DNA of 32,202 nt from Syntrophomonadaceae bacterium (GTDB taxonomy: Bacteria > Bacillota > Dethiobacteria > DTU022 > UBA8154), in NCBI GenBank assembly GCA_003556225.1, contig PWRN01000022.1, forward strand, positions 1-32,202, given 5' to 3'. A model generated the notes under the pieces. It made no database searches. It was not told where the DNA came from and saw nothing but the letters and a program-made list of their open reading frames with translations. Below are positions 16,000-23,487 of this stretch, in pieces. The translations under genes were made by a program, and so were the position numbers. The first letter of the stretch is position 1, and each line of letters begins with the position of its first letter.

Positions 16000-18657
16000 T
16001 TATTTATCCTTTTCCTTCAGTGAGCTCTCGCGGGCCAGCAGCTGGGACTGCATGCTGTAGAGGCTGTTCAGGGCCTGCAGCGGCGTCATGTTTACGATGT
16101 TCAGGGCTTTGATATCCTGGAGCACCTTCTCTTCCTTTTGCGAACGGGGGGCGCTGTCTGCGGGTTCTCTGACCAGGGAGAGCTGTCCGCTTCCTCTCTC
16201 CTGCCCGGAATAAACCCCCTTCCCCCTCTGCCTTTCCTGCTCCCGTTCCAGCCTGCTTAAAATTTCCCGGGCGCGCAGGATCACCTGCTCGGGCAGCCCG
16301 GCCAACCTAGCCACGTTGATACCGTAACTTTTGTCGGCCTTGCCGGGAACAACTTTGTGGAGAAAGATGATTTCCTCTCCCTTCTCCTTCACGGCCACGC
16401 AGTAATTTTTCACCGCGGGAAAGTGGAGGTCCAGGGCCGTCAGTTCATGATAATGGGTGGAAAACAATACCTTGGCAGCGGTGCGGTCATGCAAAAATTC
16501 CAGGACCGCCTGGGCCAGGCTCATGCCGTCGTAGGTGCTGGTTCCCCTGCCGATCTCATCCAGGACGACCAAACTCTGGGCACAGACCTGGGATAGAATC
16601 GAACTCGTCTCTTCCATTTCGACCATGAAAGTGCTTCTTCCACTGCTTAAATCGTCGCTGGCACCCACCCGGGTAAAGATTTGCTCCAGCGGTGTGAACT
16701 TCATTTCACGGGCCGGCACAAACCCGCCAGCCTGGGCCATGACATATAGCAGAGCGATGCTCCTGCAGTAAGTGCTTTTTCCCGCCATGTTCGGGCCGGT
16801 TAAGACCAGGATTCGTTTCTCGGCGGGGCAAAAATCATTGGGAACAAAGGGGCTCTCCTGGGTAAACTCCACGACGGGGTGCCTGGCATCCTTGATGGTC
16901 GTTTCAGTAAAACTCTCTACCAGGTGCGGCTTAACGAAATTGTGGTTTGAAGCGGTCTCTGCCAGGGAACACAGGCAGTCCAGGACGCCCAGCAGGCGGC
17001 CGGTTCGCTGCAAGGAAAGAGTATAGGCGGCCACTTTACCGCGCAGTTCCTCAAAAAGCGTGAATTCCAGCTGGGCCAACTTCTCCTGGGCTTGGAGGAT
17101 TTGGCTTTCCTGCTCTTTCAAATCTTCCGTGATAAAGCGCTCTGCATTGACCAGGGTTTGTTTCCTCATGTAGTCTTCCGGCACCAGGTGGCTGTTCGTC
17201 CGGGTCACTTCAAGATAATAGCCGAAAACCCTGTTGTAACCCACTTTCAACGCTTTGATCCCGGTGCGCTCACGTTCTTTTATTTCCAGCTGAAGAATCC
17301 ACTGCTTGCTGTTCCTGGACAGTTTTCTCAGTTGATCCACTTCCGGAGAATAACCATCTTTAAAGATATTACCTTCTTTCAAGGCAAAGGGAGCATCTTC
17401 CGCGATGGCCTCGTGCAGGGTTTGGGCGAGCCCGGTATAATCCGGAAGTTGCTGCGTAATCTCGTTGATCTTTTCGCTGGAGAGCTGGGCCAGGGAGCGC
17501 TGGATCTCGGGGATGATCTGCAGGGTTTTTTTCAAGGCCAAAAAATCCCGGGGATTGACCTGTCCCATGCTGATTCTCCCGCTCAAACGTTCCAGATCGT
17601 AACAGTTTTTCAAGAAGCCGACCAGCTCTTCCCTGCGGTAGAGGTTGGCCTGCAGTTCTTCGACCGCATCCCAGCGCCGCTGCATGCGAGGGCCGGAAAG
17701 TAGAGGTTTCTCCAGCCACTTTCGCAGCTGCCTTCCGCCCATGGCAGTCCGGGTCTGGTCCAATAAACCCAGGAGGGAGCGCTGCTTTTCCCGCGTGCGC
17801 AGGGTTTCCGTGATCTCCAGGTTTCGCATGGTGATGGCGTCCAGCCGCAGCGCCTCATTCCTCTCCATCACCTGGATGCGTTGAATATGCCCCAGGCCGA
17901 AGGTCTGCATCTTTGTCACGTAGCTGACAGCTGTGGCCGTGGCACGCAAAACAGTGGGATACTGATCCAGCCTGGCCTGACTTAAGAGCTCAGCGTTAAA
18001 ATGACGCTGCAGCAAGGCATGAGCTTCTTCGGAATCTACAATAGAGGCGTCCACGTGGGTGGCCGTGTCGGGCAGAAACTTGAGCAGGTGTTGTTTAAAT
18101 TCCGGGTCTTTCGCTGCGCAACCGTCAAAAATAATCTCCGCCGGCTGGAAACAGAAGAGTTCATTGACGGCAGGTTGAATGCCTTCCAGCTGCATGGCGA
18201 AGAGGTCACCCGTGGATATATCGATAAAGGCCAAGCCAAAATGATCGCTTTCCCGGTTCATTTTACTGACCGAGGCGAGGTAATTATTTTTTTTCTCCTC
18301 CAAAAAAGAATCCTCGATCTTGGTTCCCGGTGTTATCACCCGGGTGACCTCGCGGCGCACCAGGCCCTTGGCCTGGCTGGCGTCTTCGACCTGGTCACAG
18401 ATGGCAACCTTGTATCCTTTATCCAGCAGGCGGGCGATGTAGTTTTGGACGGCATGGTGAGGAACGCCGGCCAGGGGAATACCCGTGTCCTTGCTTCCGT
18501 CCCGGCTGGTTAAGGCGATCTCCAGCTCCCTGGCCGCGATTTTTGCATCTTCAAAAAACAACTCGTAAAAATCCCCTACGCGGAAGAGCAGGATCGTATC
18601 CGGCAAAGAGGCTTTAATCTCTTGATACTGCTGCATCATGGGCGTTAACACAGCCAA
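16000..18657 (-). CDS. mutS: DNA mismatch repair protein MutS
   Basis: This protein of about 885 residues recognises mispairs and small loops. Near the N-terminus is GDFYELF, containing the Phe-x-Glu that inserts at the mismatch. The ATPase domain has TGPNMAGKSTYCRS (Walker A), DEIGRGTSTYDG (Walker B and signature) and STHYHELT. A charged spacer rich in Gln, Arg and Gly follows before the C-terminal dimerisation helix. The reading frame is open to 18738, but an extended -10 promoter lies at 18698-18706. GGAGG sits seven bases before a TTG at 18657, so that TTG is the likely start, giving a protein beginning MAVLTPMMQQY. It is the first gene of the mutS-mutL-miaA-hfq-hflX cluster. Confidence 0.95.
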   Translation of the reverse strand: MAVLTPMMQQYQEIKASLPDTILLFRVGDFYELFFEDAKIAARELEIALTSRDGSKDTGIPLAGVPHHAVQNYIARLLDKGYKVAICDQVEDASQAKGLVRREVTRVITPGTKIEDSFLEEKKNNYLASVSKMNRESDHFGLAFIDISTGDLFAMQLEGIQPAVNELFCFQPAEIIFDGCAAKDPEFKQHLLKFLPDTATHVDASIVDSEEAHALLQRHFNAELLSQARLDQYPTVLRATATAVSYVTKMQTFGLGHIQRIQVMERNEALRLDAITMRNLEITETLRTREKQRSLLGLLDQTRTAMGGRQLRKWLEKPLLSGPRMQRRWDAVEELQANLYRREELVGFLKNCYDLERLSGRISMGQVNPRDFLALKKTLQIIPEIQRSLAQLSSEKINEITQQLPDYTGLAQTLHEAIAEDAPFALKEGNIFKDGYSPEVDQLRKLSRNSKQWILQLEIKERERTGIKALKVGYNRVFGYYLEVTRTNSHLVPEDYMRKQTLVNAERFITEDLKEQESQILQAQEKLAQLEFTLFEELRGKVAAYTLSLQRTGRLLGVLDCLCSLAETASNHNFVKPHLVESFTETTIKDARHPVVEFTQESPFVPNDFCPAEKRILVLTGPNMAGKSTYCRSIALLYVMAQAGGFVPAREMKFTPLEQIFTRVGASDDLSSGRSTFMVEMEETSSILSQVCAQSLVVLDEIGRGTSTYDGMSLAQAVLEFLHDRTAAKVLFSTHYHELTALDLHFPAVKNYCVAVKEKGEEIIFLHKVVPGKADKSYGINVARLAGLPEQVILRAREILSRLEREQERQRGKGVYSGQERGSGQLSLVREPADSAPRSQKEEKVLQDIKALNIVNMTPLQALNSLYSMQSQLLARESSLKEKDK

Positions 18658-18697
18658 AGGATTCCCTCCAGGCTTCTGAAAAAAAGTTTCCGCGTAT

Positions 18698-18706
18698 ATT
18701 ATAACA
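18698..18706 (-). promoter_or_regulatory. Extended -10 promoter of the mutS operon
   Basis: On the - strand the sequence is TGT directly followed by a perfect TATAAT, the extended -10 form that tolerates a weak -35. No good -35 is visible at the usual distance. It lies about 40 bp before the proposed TTG start of mutS and downstream of a terminator. Confidence 0.6.
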
Positions 18707-18721
18707 CAGCTCGCAAGACAC

Positions 18722-18754
18722 GAAAAAGAACCCGCCATGGTTCTCAGCGGGTTC
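18722..18754 (-). terminator. Terminator after the ylbF-family gene
   Basis: On the - strand GAACCCGC and GCGGGTTC (18747-18754 and 18728-18735) form an 8-bp stem followed by TTTTTCG. It separates the ylbF-family gene from the mutS promoter. Confidence 0.85.
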
Positions 18755-18784
18755 CTTTCGCCTTCTCAAATCCTTGATGCATGT

Positions 18785-19138
18785 TTATTCACCGGCTTCA
18801 TCCGCGGGGGACTCTCCGGTAATTCCTTCACTGATTGAGTCATTTACCGACTTCATGACGTTGTTAAATTCTTCCTGGGCTTTCATGAAGTTTCGTACAG
18901 AAAGATTCGCATGCATCTGCTCCCTCAATTCATTGAAGCGGGCAACTTGCTCTTGATCAGGCTGCACGCCGGATTTCTGAGAAAATTCGATTTGGCGCTG
19001 CACTTCTTGCACATCCTGGATCAACTGCTGGGCCGCGCTGTCTGTTTTCAAATTCTCCCCGGTCCTCTCCAGCTCCTGGTATTCGGGGGTCTTGCTGATC
19101 TCCTGGCCCAGATCTTTTGCTTTGCCTTCGATAGCCAA
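18785..19138 (-). CDS. YlbF/YmcA (RicA/RicF) family regulator
   Basis: This 117-residue, mostly helical, acidic protein belongs to the YlbF/YmcA family. In B. subtilis, members join a complex with YaaT that controls RNase Y-dependent RNA processing, sporulation and biofilm genes. Typical pieces are the N-terminal AKDLGQEISKTPEYQEL, a central DVQEVQRQIEFSQ and a charged tail. The preferred start is TTG at 19138, eight bases after GGAGG. A GTG at 19147 overlaps that ribosome site. The C-terminal 20 residues are acidic (GESPADEAGE) and probably disordered. It stands alone between the perR terminator and its own. It often lies just before mutS in Clostridia, as it does here. Confidence 0.8.
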   Translation of the reverse strand: MAIEGKAKDLGQEISKTPEYQELERTGENLKTDSAAQQLIQDVQEVQRQIEFSQKSGVQPDQEQVARFNELREQMHANLSVRNFMKAQEEFNNVMKSVNDSISEGITGESPADEAGE

Positions 19139-19223
19139 AAAACTCACCTCCCATCTAGCTTAAAACCATTTCTACTTATACAGTATACTCTTCTGGAAAG
19201 ATCCAGTGATTCCTTCCTAACAA

Positions 19224-19244
19224 GAAAAAAAGCCCATAAAGGGC
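19224..19244 (-). terminator. Terminator after perR
   Basis: On the - strand GCCC and GGGC form a short stem with a TTTAT loop, followed by seven or eight T. It lies 25 bp after the perR stop. Confidence 0.75.
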
Positions 19245-19269
19245 AAATAAAAAGGGGGATTTACCGTGA

Positions 19270-19704
19270 TTAAACCATCTGGGCCTGGCAATCAGCACAA
19301 ATGCCATAAAAATATAATTGGGCGGTGGATACGTCCAGCCCGGTTTCTTCCTTGACTTTTTGAAACAGTTCTTCGCTCTGCACATAATCCTGCGGGATGT
19401 TCTCAATATCGCTGACCTTGTTACATTTTTCGCAGTACGTATGGGAATGGGGTTCCGTCCAGCCATCATAACGCAGACCGCCTTCTCCAACGTTAAGTTC
19501 CTGGACCAGGCCGACGGTTTTTAATACGTCTACGGTTTTATATACCGTTGCAAGACTCATCGCTGGATAATTCGGTTTGAGTTTTTGATAGATCATTTCT
19601 ACATTAGGATGCTCTTTGGATTCTTTTAAAATCGTATAAACAGCCATCCTTTGGGGAGTCACCTTAATTTTTTTTGTTCTCAGAATCTCCTCGATGGTTT
19701 GCAT
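19270..19704 (-). CDS. perR: Peroxide-responsive Fur-family repressor PerR
   Basis: This 144-residue Fur-family protein has an N-terminal winged helix (TPQRMAVYTILKE, then MSLATVYKTVDVL). The structural zinc site is Cys91/Cys94 and Cys136/Cys139. The residues matching the regulatory metal site of B. subtilis PerR are all present at identical spacing: His32, Asp80, His86, His88 and Asp99. Asp99 corresponds to the aspartate that separates PerR from Fur, which has glutamate there. Peroxide sensing by iron-catalysed histidine oxidation is therefore expected. The ATG at 19704 follows a G-rich site (GGGGGATAG). The promoter contains an AT-rich inverted repeat over the -10, suggesting autorepression. 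No katA, ahpC or rubrerythrin gene is next to it. Confidence 0.9.
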   Translation of the reverse strand: MQTIEEILRTKKIKVTPQRMAVYTILKESKEHPNVEMIYQKLKPNYPAMSLATVYKTVDVLKTVGLVQELNVGEGGLRYDGWTEPHSHTYCEKCNKVSDIENIPQDYVQSEELFQKVKEETGLDVSTAQLYFYGICADCQAQMV

Positions 19705-19729
19705 TTCTATCCCCCAATTGTTGTTATTT

Positions 19730-19774
19730 AATAAATATCTTATTTATTTTATAATATAATTTCGCAAATGTCAA
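19730..19774 (-). promoter_or_regulatory. perR promoter with Fur/Per-type inverted repeat
   Basis: On the - strand a perfect TTGACA (19769-19774) and TAAAAT (19746-19751) are 17 bases apart. An exact 8-3-8 inverted repeat, AATAAATA-TCT-TATTTATT on + (19730-19748), covers the end of the -10 and the start region. Its 19-bp size and AT-rich arms suit a Fur-family operator. It is not a close match to the B. subtilis Per box, so the binding protein is inferred from position. Confidence 0.7.
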
Positions 19775-19905
19775 ATGCTTTTTTTCTGAAGATTATCTCT
19801 ATCCAGTAACATATTATATCATATTTTATCGCAAATTCCGTTTCTGAGGGTAAGCTGGGAAACAAACGCTTGTTTTTGGGTAAGCCTGATCACCAAGGCT
19901 TTGCT

Positions 19906-21255
19906 TTAGAGGCAATGGGAGATGATTTGCCTGTACGCACCTTTCAGGCTCCAGGCACCCGCTTCCGTGATCGCAACTTCGATGATTTTTCCCAGAACAT
20001 CGTTGTCCGCGGGAAAGTGGACCAATTTATTGGTTCGCGTCCTGCCCGTGAACATCTGCGGATCGGTTTTGCTGGTACCCTCCACCAGGACCGATTGCCG
20101 GGTGCCGATCAAGCGCTGGTTCGTCTCCAGGCTGATGCGGTTTTGCCGTTCGTTCAGCATCATGATTCTCTTTTTCTTAATCTCCGGGTCTATTTGCCCC
20201 TCCATCGCTGCCGCTTTTGTGCCCTTGCGCGTGGAGTAGATAAAGGTAAACGCGGCATCAAATCGCAGGGTATTGACCAGGTTGAGGGTATCCTGGAAGT
20301 CTTTCTCGGATTCCCCGGGAAAACCGACAATTAAATCGGTGGTAATGGAAACCCCGGGGATGTTTTCCCTGATAGCCTGGACCAATGCGGTGTATGCTTC
20401 TTTCGTATATCCCCGGTTCATTCTTTCCAGGATGCGGTTGCTTCCTGCCTGCAGTGGCAGGTGAATGTGTTCGCAGATGTTCTCTCCCCGCTGGATCACG
20501 GAAATCAGTTCCCGGGAAAAATCCCGGGGATGAGACGTCATGAAGCGGATCATAACCAGACCCGGGATCGGGTCCAGCCGGGCCAGCAGTTTGGCGAAAT
20601 CAATCTCCGTCTCCAGGTCTTTCCCGTAGGAATTCACGTTTTGTCCCAACAGGGTGATTTCTTTATAGCCGCTGCGGGCCAGGTTTTCCGCTTGCTGCAG
20701 GATGATATCGGGAGGGCGGCTTTGTTCCGGGCCGCGCACGAAAGGAACTACACAGTAGGTGCAGAAGTTGTTGCAGCCGAAACTGATCGGCAGCCAGGCT
20801 TTAAAGGAATGCCCTCGCTTGATTGGCAGGTTTTCCCGTTCCGCCCCCTCCTCCAGATCCAGGATGGTTTCCTTGCTGGAATCCGCTTTTTCTAACAGTT
20901 CGGGAAAACGCCCCAGGGAGTGGGTGCCGCCGATGATATCGAGGAAAGGAAAGCGCGTTTTCATGGCTTGCGCGGTCTTTTCCTGCTGGGAGAGACATCC
21001 CCACAAGATCATCAGCATCTCTTTCTTGCGATCTTTCAGGGGTTTTAGTTTACCCAGCTTGCTGTAGACCTTCTCTTCTGCCTTTTTGCGCACGGCGCAC
21101 GTATTCAAAATATAGATATCCGCGTCTTCCATCGACAGGGTTTCTTGGTACCCCAGTTTCTCCAGGTGTCCTGCCAGCACTTCTGAATCGTGGACGTTCA
21201 TCTGGCAGCCCATGGTCTCGATGTAATACCGCGGATAGCGGCCAAACTTTTCCAT
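19906..21255 (-). CDS. miaB: tRNA methylthiotransferase MiaB
   Basis: This enzyme of about 449 residues is a radical-SAM protein that turns i6A37 into ms2i6A37 in tRNA. The N-terminal UPF0004 domain has the first cluster cysteines in ETMGCQMN, LNTCAVR and LWGCLSQQ. The radical-SAM cluster is CNNFCTYC, followed by VVPFVRG. A C-terminal TRAM RNA-binding domain with VLVEGTSK and FTGRTRTNK is complete. The ATG at 21255 and a GTG two codons upstream (21261) are both possible. The ribosome site is weak (GGTGTGA), so the exact start is uncertain. It is the last gene of a run starting at the UbiB-like kinase. MiaA, which supplies its substrate, is encoded 5.7 kb away. Confidence 0.95.
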   Translation of the reverse strand: MEKFGRYPRYYIETMGCQMNVHDSEVLAGHLEKLGYQETLSMEDADIYILNTCAVRKKAEEKVYSKLGKLKPLKDRKKEMLMILWGCLSQQEKTAQAMKTRFPFLDIIGGTHSLGRFPELLEKADSSKETILDLEEGAERENLPIKRGHSFKAWLPISFGCNNFCTYCVVPFVRGPEQSRPPDIILQQAENLARSGYKEITLLGQNVNSYGKDLETEIDFAKLLARLDPIPGLVMIRFMTSHPRDFSRELISVIQRGENICEHIHLPLQAGSNRILERMNRGYTKEAYTALVQAIRENIPGVSITTDLIVGFPGESEKDFQDTLNLVNTLRFDAAFTFIYSTRKGTKAAAMEGQIDPEIKKKRIMMLNERQNRISLETNQRLIGTRQSVLVEGTSKTDPQMFTGRTRTNKLVHFPADNDVLGKIIEVAITEAGAWSLKGAYRQIISHCL

Positions 21256-21313
21256 AGTCACTAATCACACCAGCTTTACACAAAGGTATATGATTTAAGA
21301 GCCATATTTTTTC

Positions 21314-21562
21314 TTAATCCAGGGGCGGAATCTCACGCTTCTCTTCTGCAACCACCTCAAAATCAGGTTTAAAATAGCAATAGGTTTCCACGCCGGGCAC
21401 CGACTGGTAAACCAGCAGGTAGAGATCCCTGTTAACCTGAGCACAGCGCTGCAAATGCAAACCCGGTGATTGATCCAGCTTTAATTTTGCGGGCAAGTCC
21501 TGCAGGTAATATACCCTGTCGCCTACCAGGATGCTGTCGTGCCAGGAGCCACATTCCCACAT
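21314..21562 (-). CDS. Small protein of unknown function
   Basis: This is an 82-residue soluble protein beginning MWECGSWHDSILVGDRVYYL. A strong GGGGAGGAGG site precedes the ATG at 21562, so it is surely translated. It has four cysteine or histidine residues in the first half but no recognisable metal motif, signal peptide or membrane segment. The middle (LYLLVYQSVPGVETYCYFKPDFEVV) looks like beta strands. I do not recognise the family. It lies 20 bp after the thioesterase gene and 58 bp before miaB in one direction, so cotranscription is likely, but this does not reveal its role. Confidence 0.75.
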   Translation of the reverse strand: MWECGSWHDSILVGDRVYYLQDLPAKLKLDQSPGLHLQRCAQVNRDLYLLVYQSVPGVETYCYFKPDFEVVAEEKREIPPLD

Positions 21563-21582
21563 CTTTGATTCCTCCTCCCCTG

Positions 21583-21966
21583 TTACGCGATTTCCATCAT
21601 ATGCGCTTCTGCTGTAACCGCTCGTTCTCCATTTTTGATCTCCGCCCAGGCTTGCACGATAAAGAGGCTACCTCTTTGTTTTTCGATCCTGCAGCCGAAT
21701 ACCACGATTTCTTGCAGGGGAACGGTTCTTTTAAAACGTACATTCATTCTGCCGGTCACCGTTTTGTGATTTCGCTGCATCAAATGTTTGCCGATGAGCT
21801 CATCCATGATGGTGATGATCAGCCCGCCATGAAATACGCCGTCGTAGCTTTGATGGGTGCTGTCAGGAAAAAATTCCGTATAGGTCGTTTCTCCTTCATA
21901 GCGGAACGTTAACTGCAGTCCCCTGGGGTTTTCCGGGCTGCAGCCGAAGCACATCTGGTCTCCCAT
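21583..21966 (-). CDS. PaaI-type hotdog thioesterase
   Basis: This 127-residue protein has the single hotdog fold of the PaaI/4HBT thioesterase group. The signature HGGLIITIMDELIG (residues 46-59) includes the helix-start histidine-glycine pair and the acidic residue thought to be catalytic. NVRFKRTVPL follows in the next strand. The N-terminal CFGCSPENPRGLQL is typical of a broad subgroup that begins with CFGCG-x-NPxGL. It probably hydrolyses an acyl-CoA or acyl-protein thioester, with the substrate unknown. GGAGG stands before the ATG at 21966. It lies between the MBL-DUF2007 gene and a small unknown gene with about 20 bp on each side. Confidence 0.85.
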   Translation of the reverse strand: MGDQMCFGCSPENPRGLQLTFRYEGETTYTEFFPDSTHQSYDGVFHGGLIITIMDELIGKHLMQRNHKTVTGRMNVRFKRTVPLQEIVVFGCRIEKQRGSLFIVQAWAEIKNGERAVTAEAHMMEIA

Positions 21967-21986
21967 CGGCGATCGCCTCCATGTCC

Positions 21987-22991
21987 TTAGTCTGTTTTCT
22001 CGGGAGGGTTTTCGTTGATTTCTTGCAGGATCTCGCGGGCTTGTTGGATTTTATCTTCCACAACGAGCACCTGGATTTCAGCCAGAGGCCCCACCGTGAG
22101 TCCGTAAATTTGTCCCGCGGCTTCCTCGTTTCGCAACATCACGGGAATGCCTTCAGTTTTCAACCTGCCCTCCAGCAAAGAGGCCTTAATGGGGTTCGTT
22201 TCAACTGTCAAGAGCTTCCAATCTCTTTTTGCATGGTCGAACGAAGAGAGATTGATCTGATACACCTCCCCCTCCTGGGCCAGCTCCACCGTCTCAAACT
22301 CTTTGCTCGCTTCAGCGAGATAGGCCTCCCTCTCCCTGTAAGGGAGCAAGTGGGTCAGCACCAGCTTTTTCACCCCGGCTTGTTTACCCAGGATCCCGGC
22401 CTGCCTGGCACTCATGTGGTTCTTTTCTTCGGCCAGTAGATCCCGCTGCAGGAAATTTGCCTCGCAGAGAAGCAAAGAAGCCTCGCGCGCAAAGTCCACC
22501 AGGTCGGGAAAATATTCTGTATCCCCGGAATAAACCACACGATGCGGGCTGCCCGCGACCGTTATTTTCACGGCATAGCAGGAGACGGAGTGCACAGTGC
22601 GCAGAAAAGAAAGCTGCAGCGGGCCAAAAGTCAAGGTTTCCGCATCCCGGATCGGCTGCACCTGGAAGATGCCCGGATCAGTCAGACGCTCGTAATCCTC
22701 GGCCGGTCGAGAAGGGGCGTAAAGAGAAAGCGGCTTGTCGCGCCGTCCCTGCTTAAAAGCCGCCCTGATCGCGTAGCGCAGGATGAAGCAATCTGAAATA
22801 TGGTCGTTGTGCAAGTGGGTTAGCACCACGGCATCCAGCTGGTGAGGCTGTATGAAGTGCTGTAACCGGCTCAAAACGCCATTACCGCAGTCCAGCAATA
22901 ACTTCCATTCTTCGAACTCTACCAGGTAACCGGAACAGGCTCCCCCGGCTGGCGGATAAGGGCCGTAAGAGCCCAGCACAGTTAGTTTCAT
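21987..22991 (-). CDS. MBL-fold hydrolase fused to a DUF2007 domain
   Basis: This 334-residue protein has two parts. Residues 1 to about 255 are a metallo-beta-lactamase fold of the RNase Z-like type, with THLHNDHIS near residue 58, a typical HxHxDH metal motif, then YSGDTEY and the late histidine in LVLTHLLPY. Residues from about 262 onward (VETNPIKASLLEGRLKTEGI to VEDKIQQAREIL) match DUF2007, a small domain usually found alone and proposed as a signal-transducing module. The fusion is unusual in my experience. The substrate could be a phosphodiester (cyclic nucleotide or RNA) or another ester. GGAGAGGAG lies before the ATG at 22991. It is in a tight run with the thioesterase downstream and a membrane protein gene upstream. 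Confidence 0.85.
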   Translation of the reverse strand: MKLTVLGSYGPYPPAGGACSGYLVEFEEWKLLLDCGNGVLSRLQHFIQPHQLDAVVLTHLHNDHISDCFILRYAIRAAFKQGRRDKPLSLYAPSRPAEDYERLTDPGIFQVQPIRDAETLTFGPLQLSFLRTVHSVSCYAVKITVAGSPHRVVYSGDTEYFPDLVDFAREASLLLCEANFLQRDLLAEEKNHMSARQAGILGKQAGVKKLVLTHLLPYREREAYLAEASKEFETVELAQEGEVYQINLSSFDHAKRDWKLLTVETNPIKASLLEGRLKTEGIPVMLRNEEAAGQIYGLTVGPLAEIQVLVVEDKIQQAREILQEINENPPEKTD

Positions 22992-23009
22992 CCCGCTCTC
23001 CTCTCCGCG

Positions 23010-23459
23010 TTAAAAAAAATACCCTTTTCGTTGCCGCACCGTCAGTTGACTCAGCCAGGCAATGCAGACCAGGGCGAGTAATTTAAAAGTAAAACTATAG
23101 TATAAAGACCACCCTGTAATTACAATGAAGCCGCTGTTGATCAGAAAGATTTCCACCCAGGTGAGCAGCGCCGTAATAAAGAGCAGGTAAAAGAATTTCC
23201 ACAATTTTTCATCCGGCAGAAAGCGTATGACAAGCAGGCCCAACCCGGTGATACCGGCCAGGAAAAAAACAGGAATTTCTTGCACCAGGTAGGTGCCGTG
23301 AAAAAAAACCGCATCATTGCCGATGACCAGGGACTCTGTAAAAAAATAACCCACCAGTAGCGACCAGACGCCCGCGCTCCAGTACTGCTTTAACCCGTGC
23401 AGGCGGACAATCAACACATTCAAGATCCAGATGACAGCAGCAAATACGATCCAGGGCAA
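23010..23459 (-). CDS. Small multi-pass membrane protein (CBO0543-like)
   Basis: This 149-residue protein has four or five predicted membrane helices: near residues 2-18, 30-46, 58-80, 87-110 and 118-137. The residue pattern, with several tryptophans and the segment FFTESLVIGNDAVFFHG between helices, recalls the CBO0543 family of Firmicute membrane proteins of unknown function. That recognition is by resemblance only. The start is TTG at 23459, with AGGAGGTAC eight bases before it. It begins 28 bp after the UbiB-like kinase gene and ends 18 bp before the MBL-DUF2007 gene, so it is in the middle of a likely operon. Confidence 0.7.
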   Translation of the reverse strand: MPWIVFAAVIWILNVLIVRLHGLKQYWSAGVWSLLVGYFFTESLVIGNDAVFFHGTYLVQEIPVFFLAGITGLGLLVIRFLPDEKLWKFFYLLFITALLTWVEIFLINSGFIVITGWSLYYSFTFKLLALVCIAWLSQLTVRQRKGYFF

Positions 23460-23487
23460 AAAAGTACCTCCTTCACCTGCTTTGTAA

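Noticed and set aside
17092-17703. Open frame of about 200 codons on + within mutS
   Set aside because: It is the mirror of mutS codons, with no ribosome site and no recognisable motif.
18658-18738. N-terminal extension of MutS to 18738
   Set aside because: The extended -10 promoter lies inside it, and MutS homologues begin close to the TTG at 18657.
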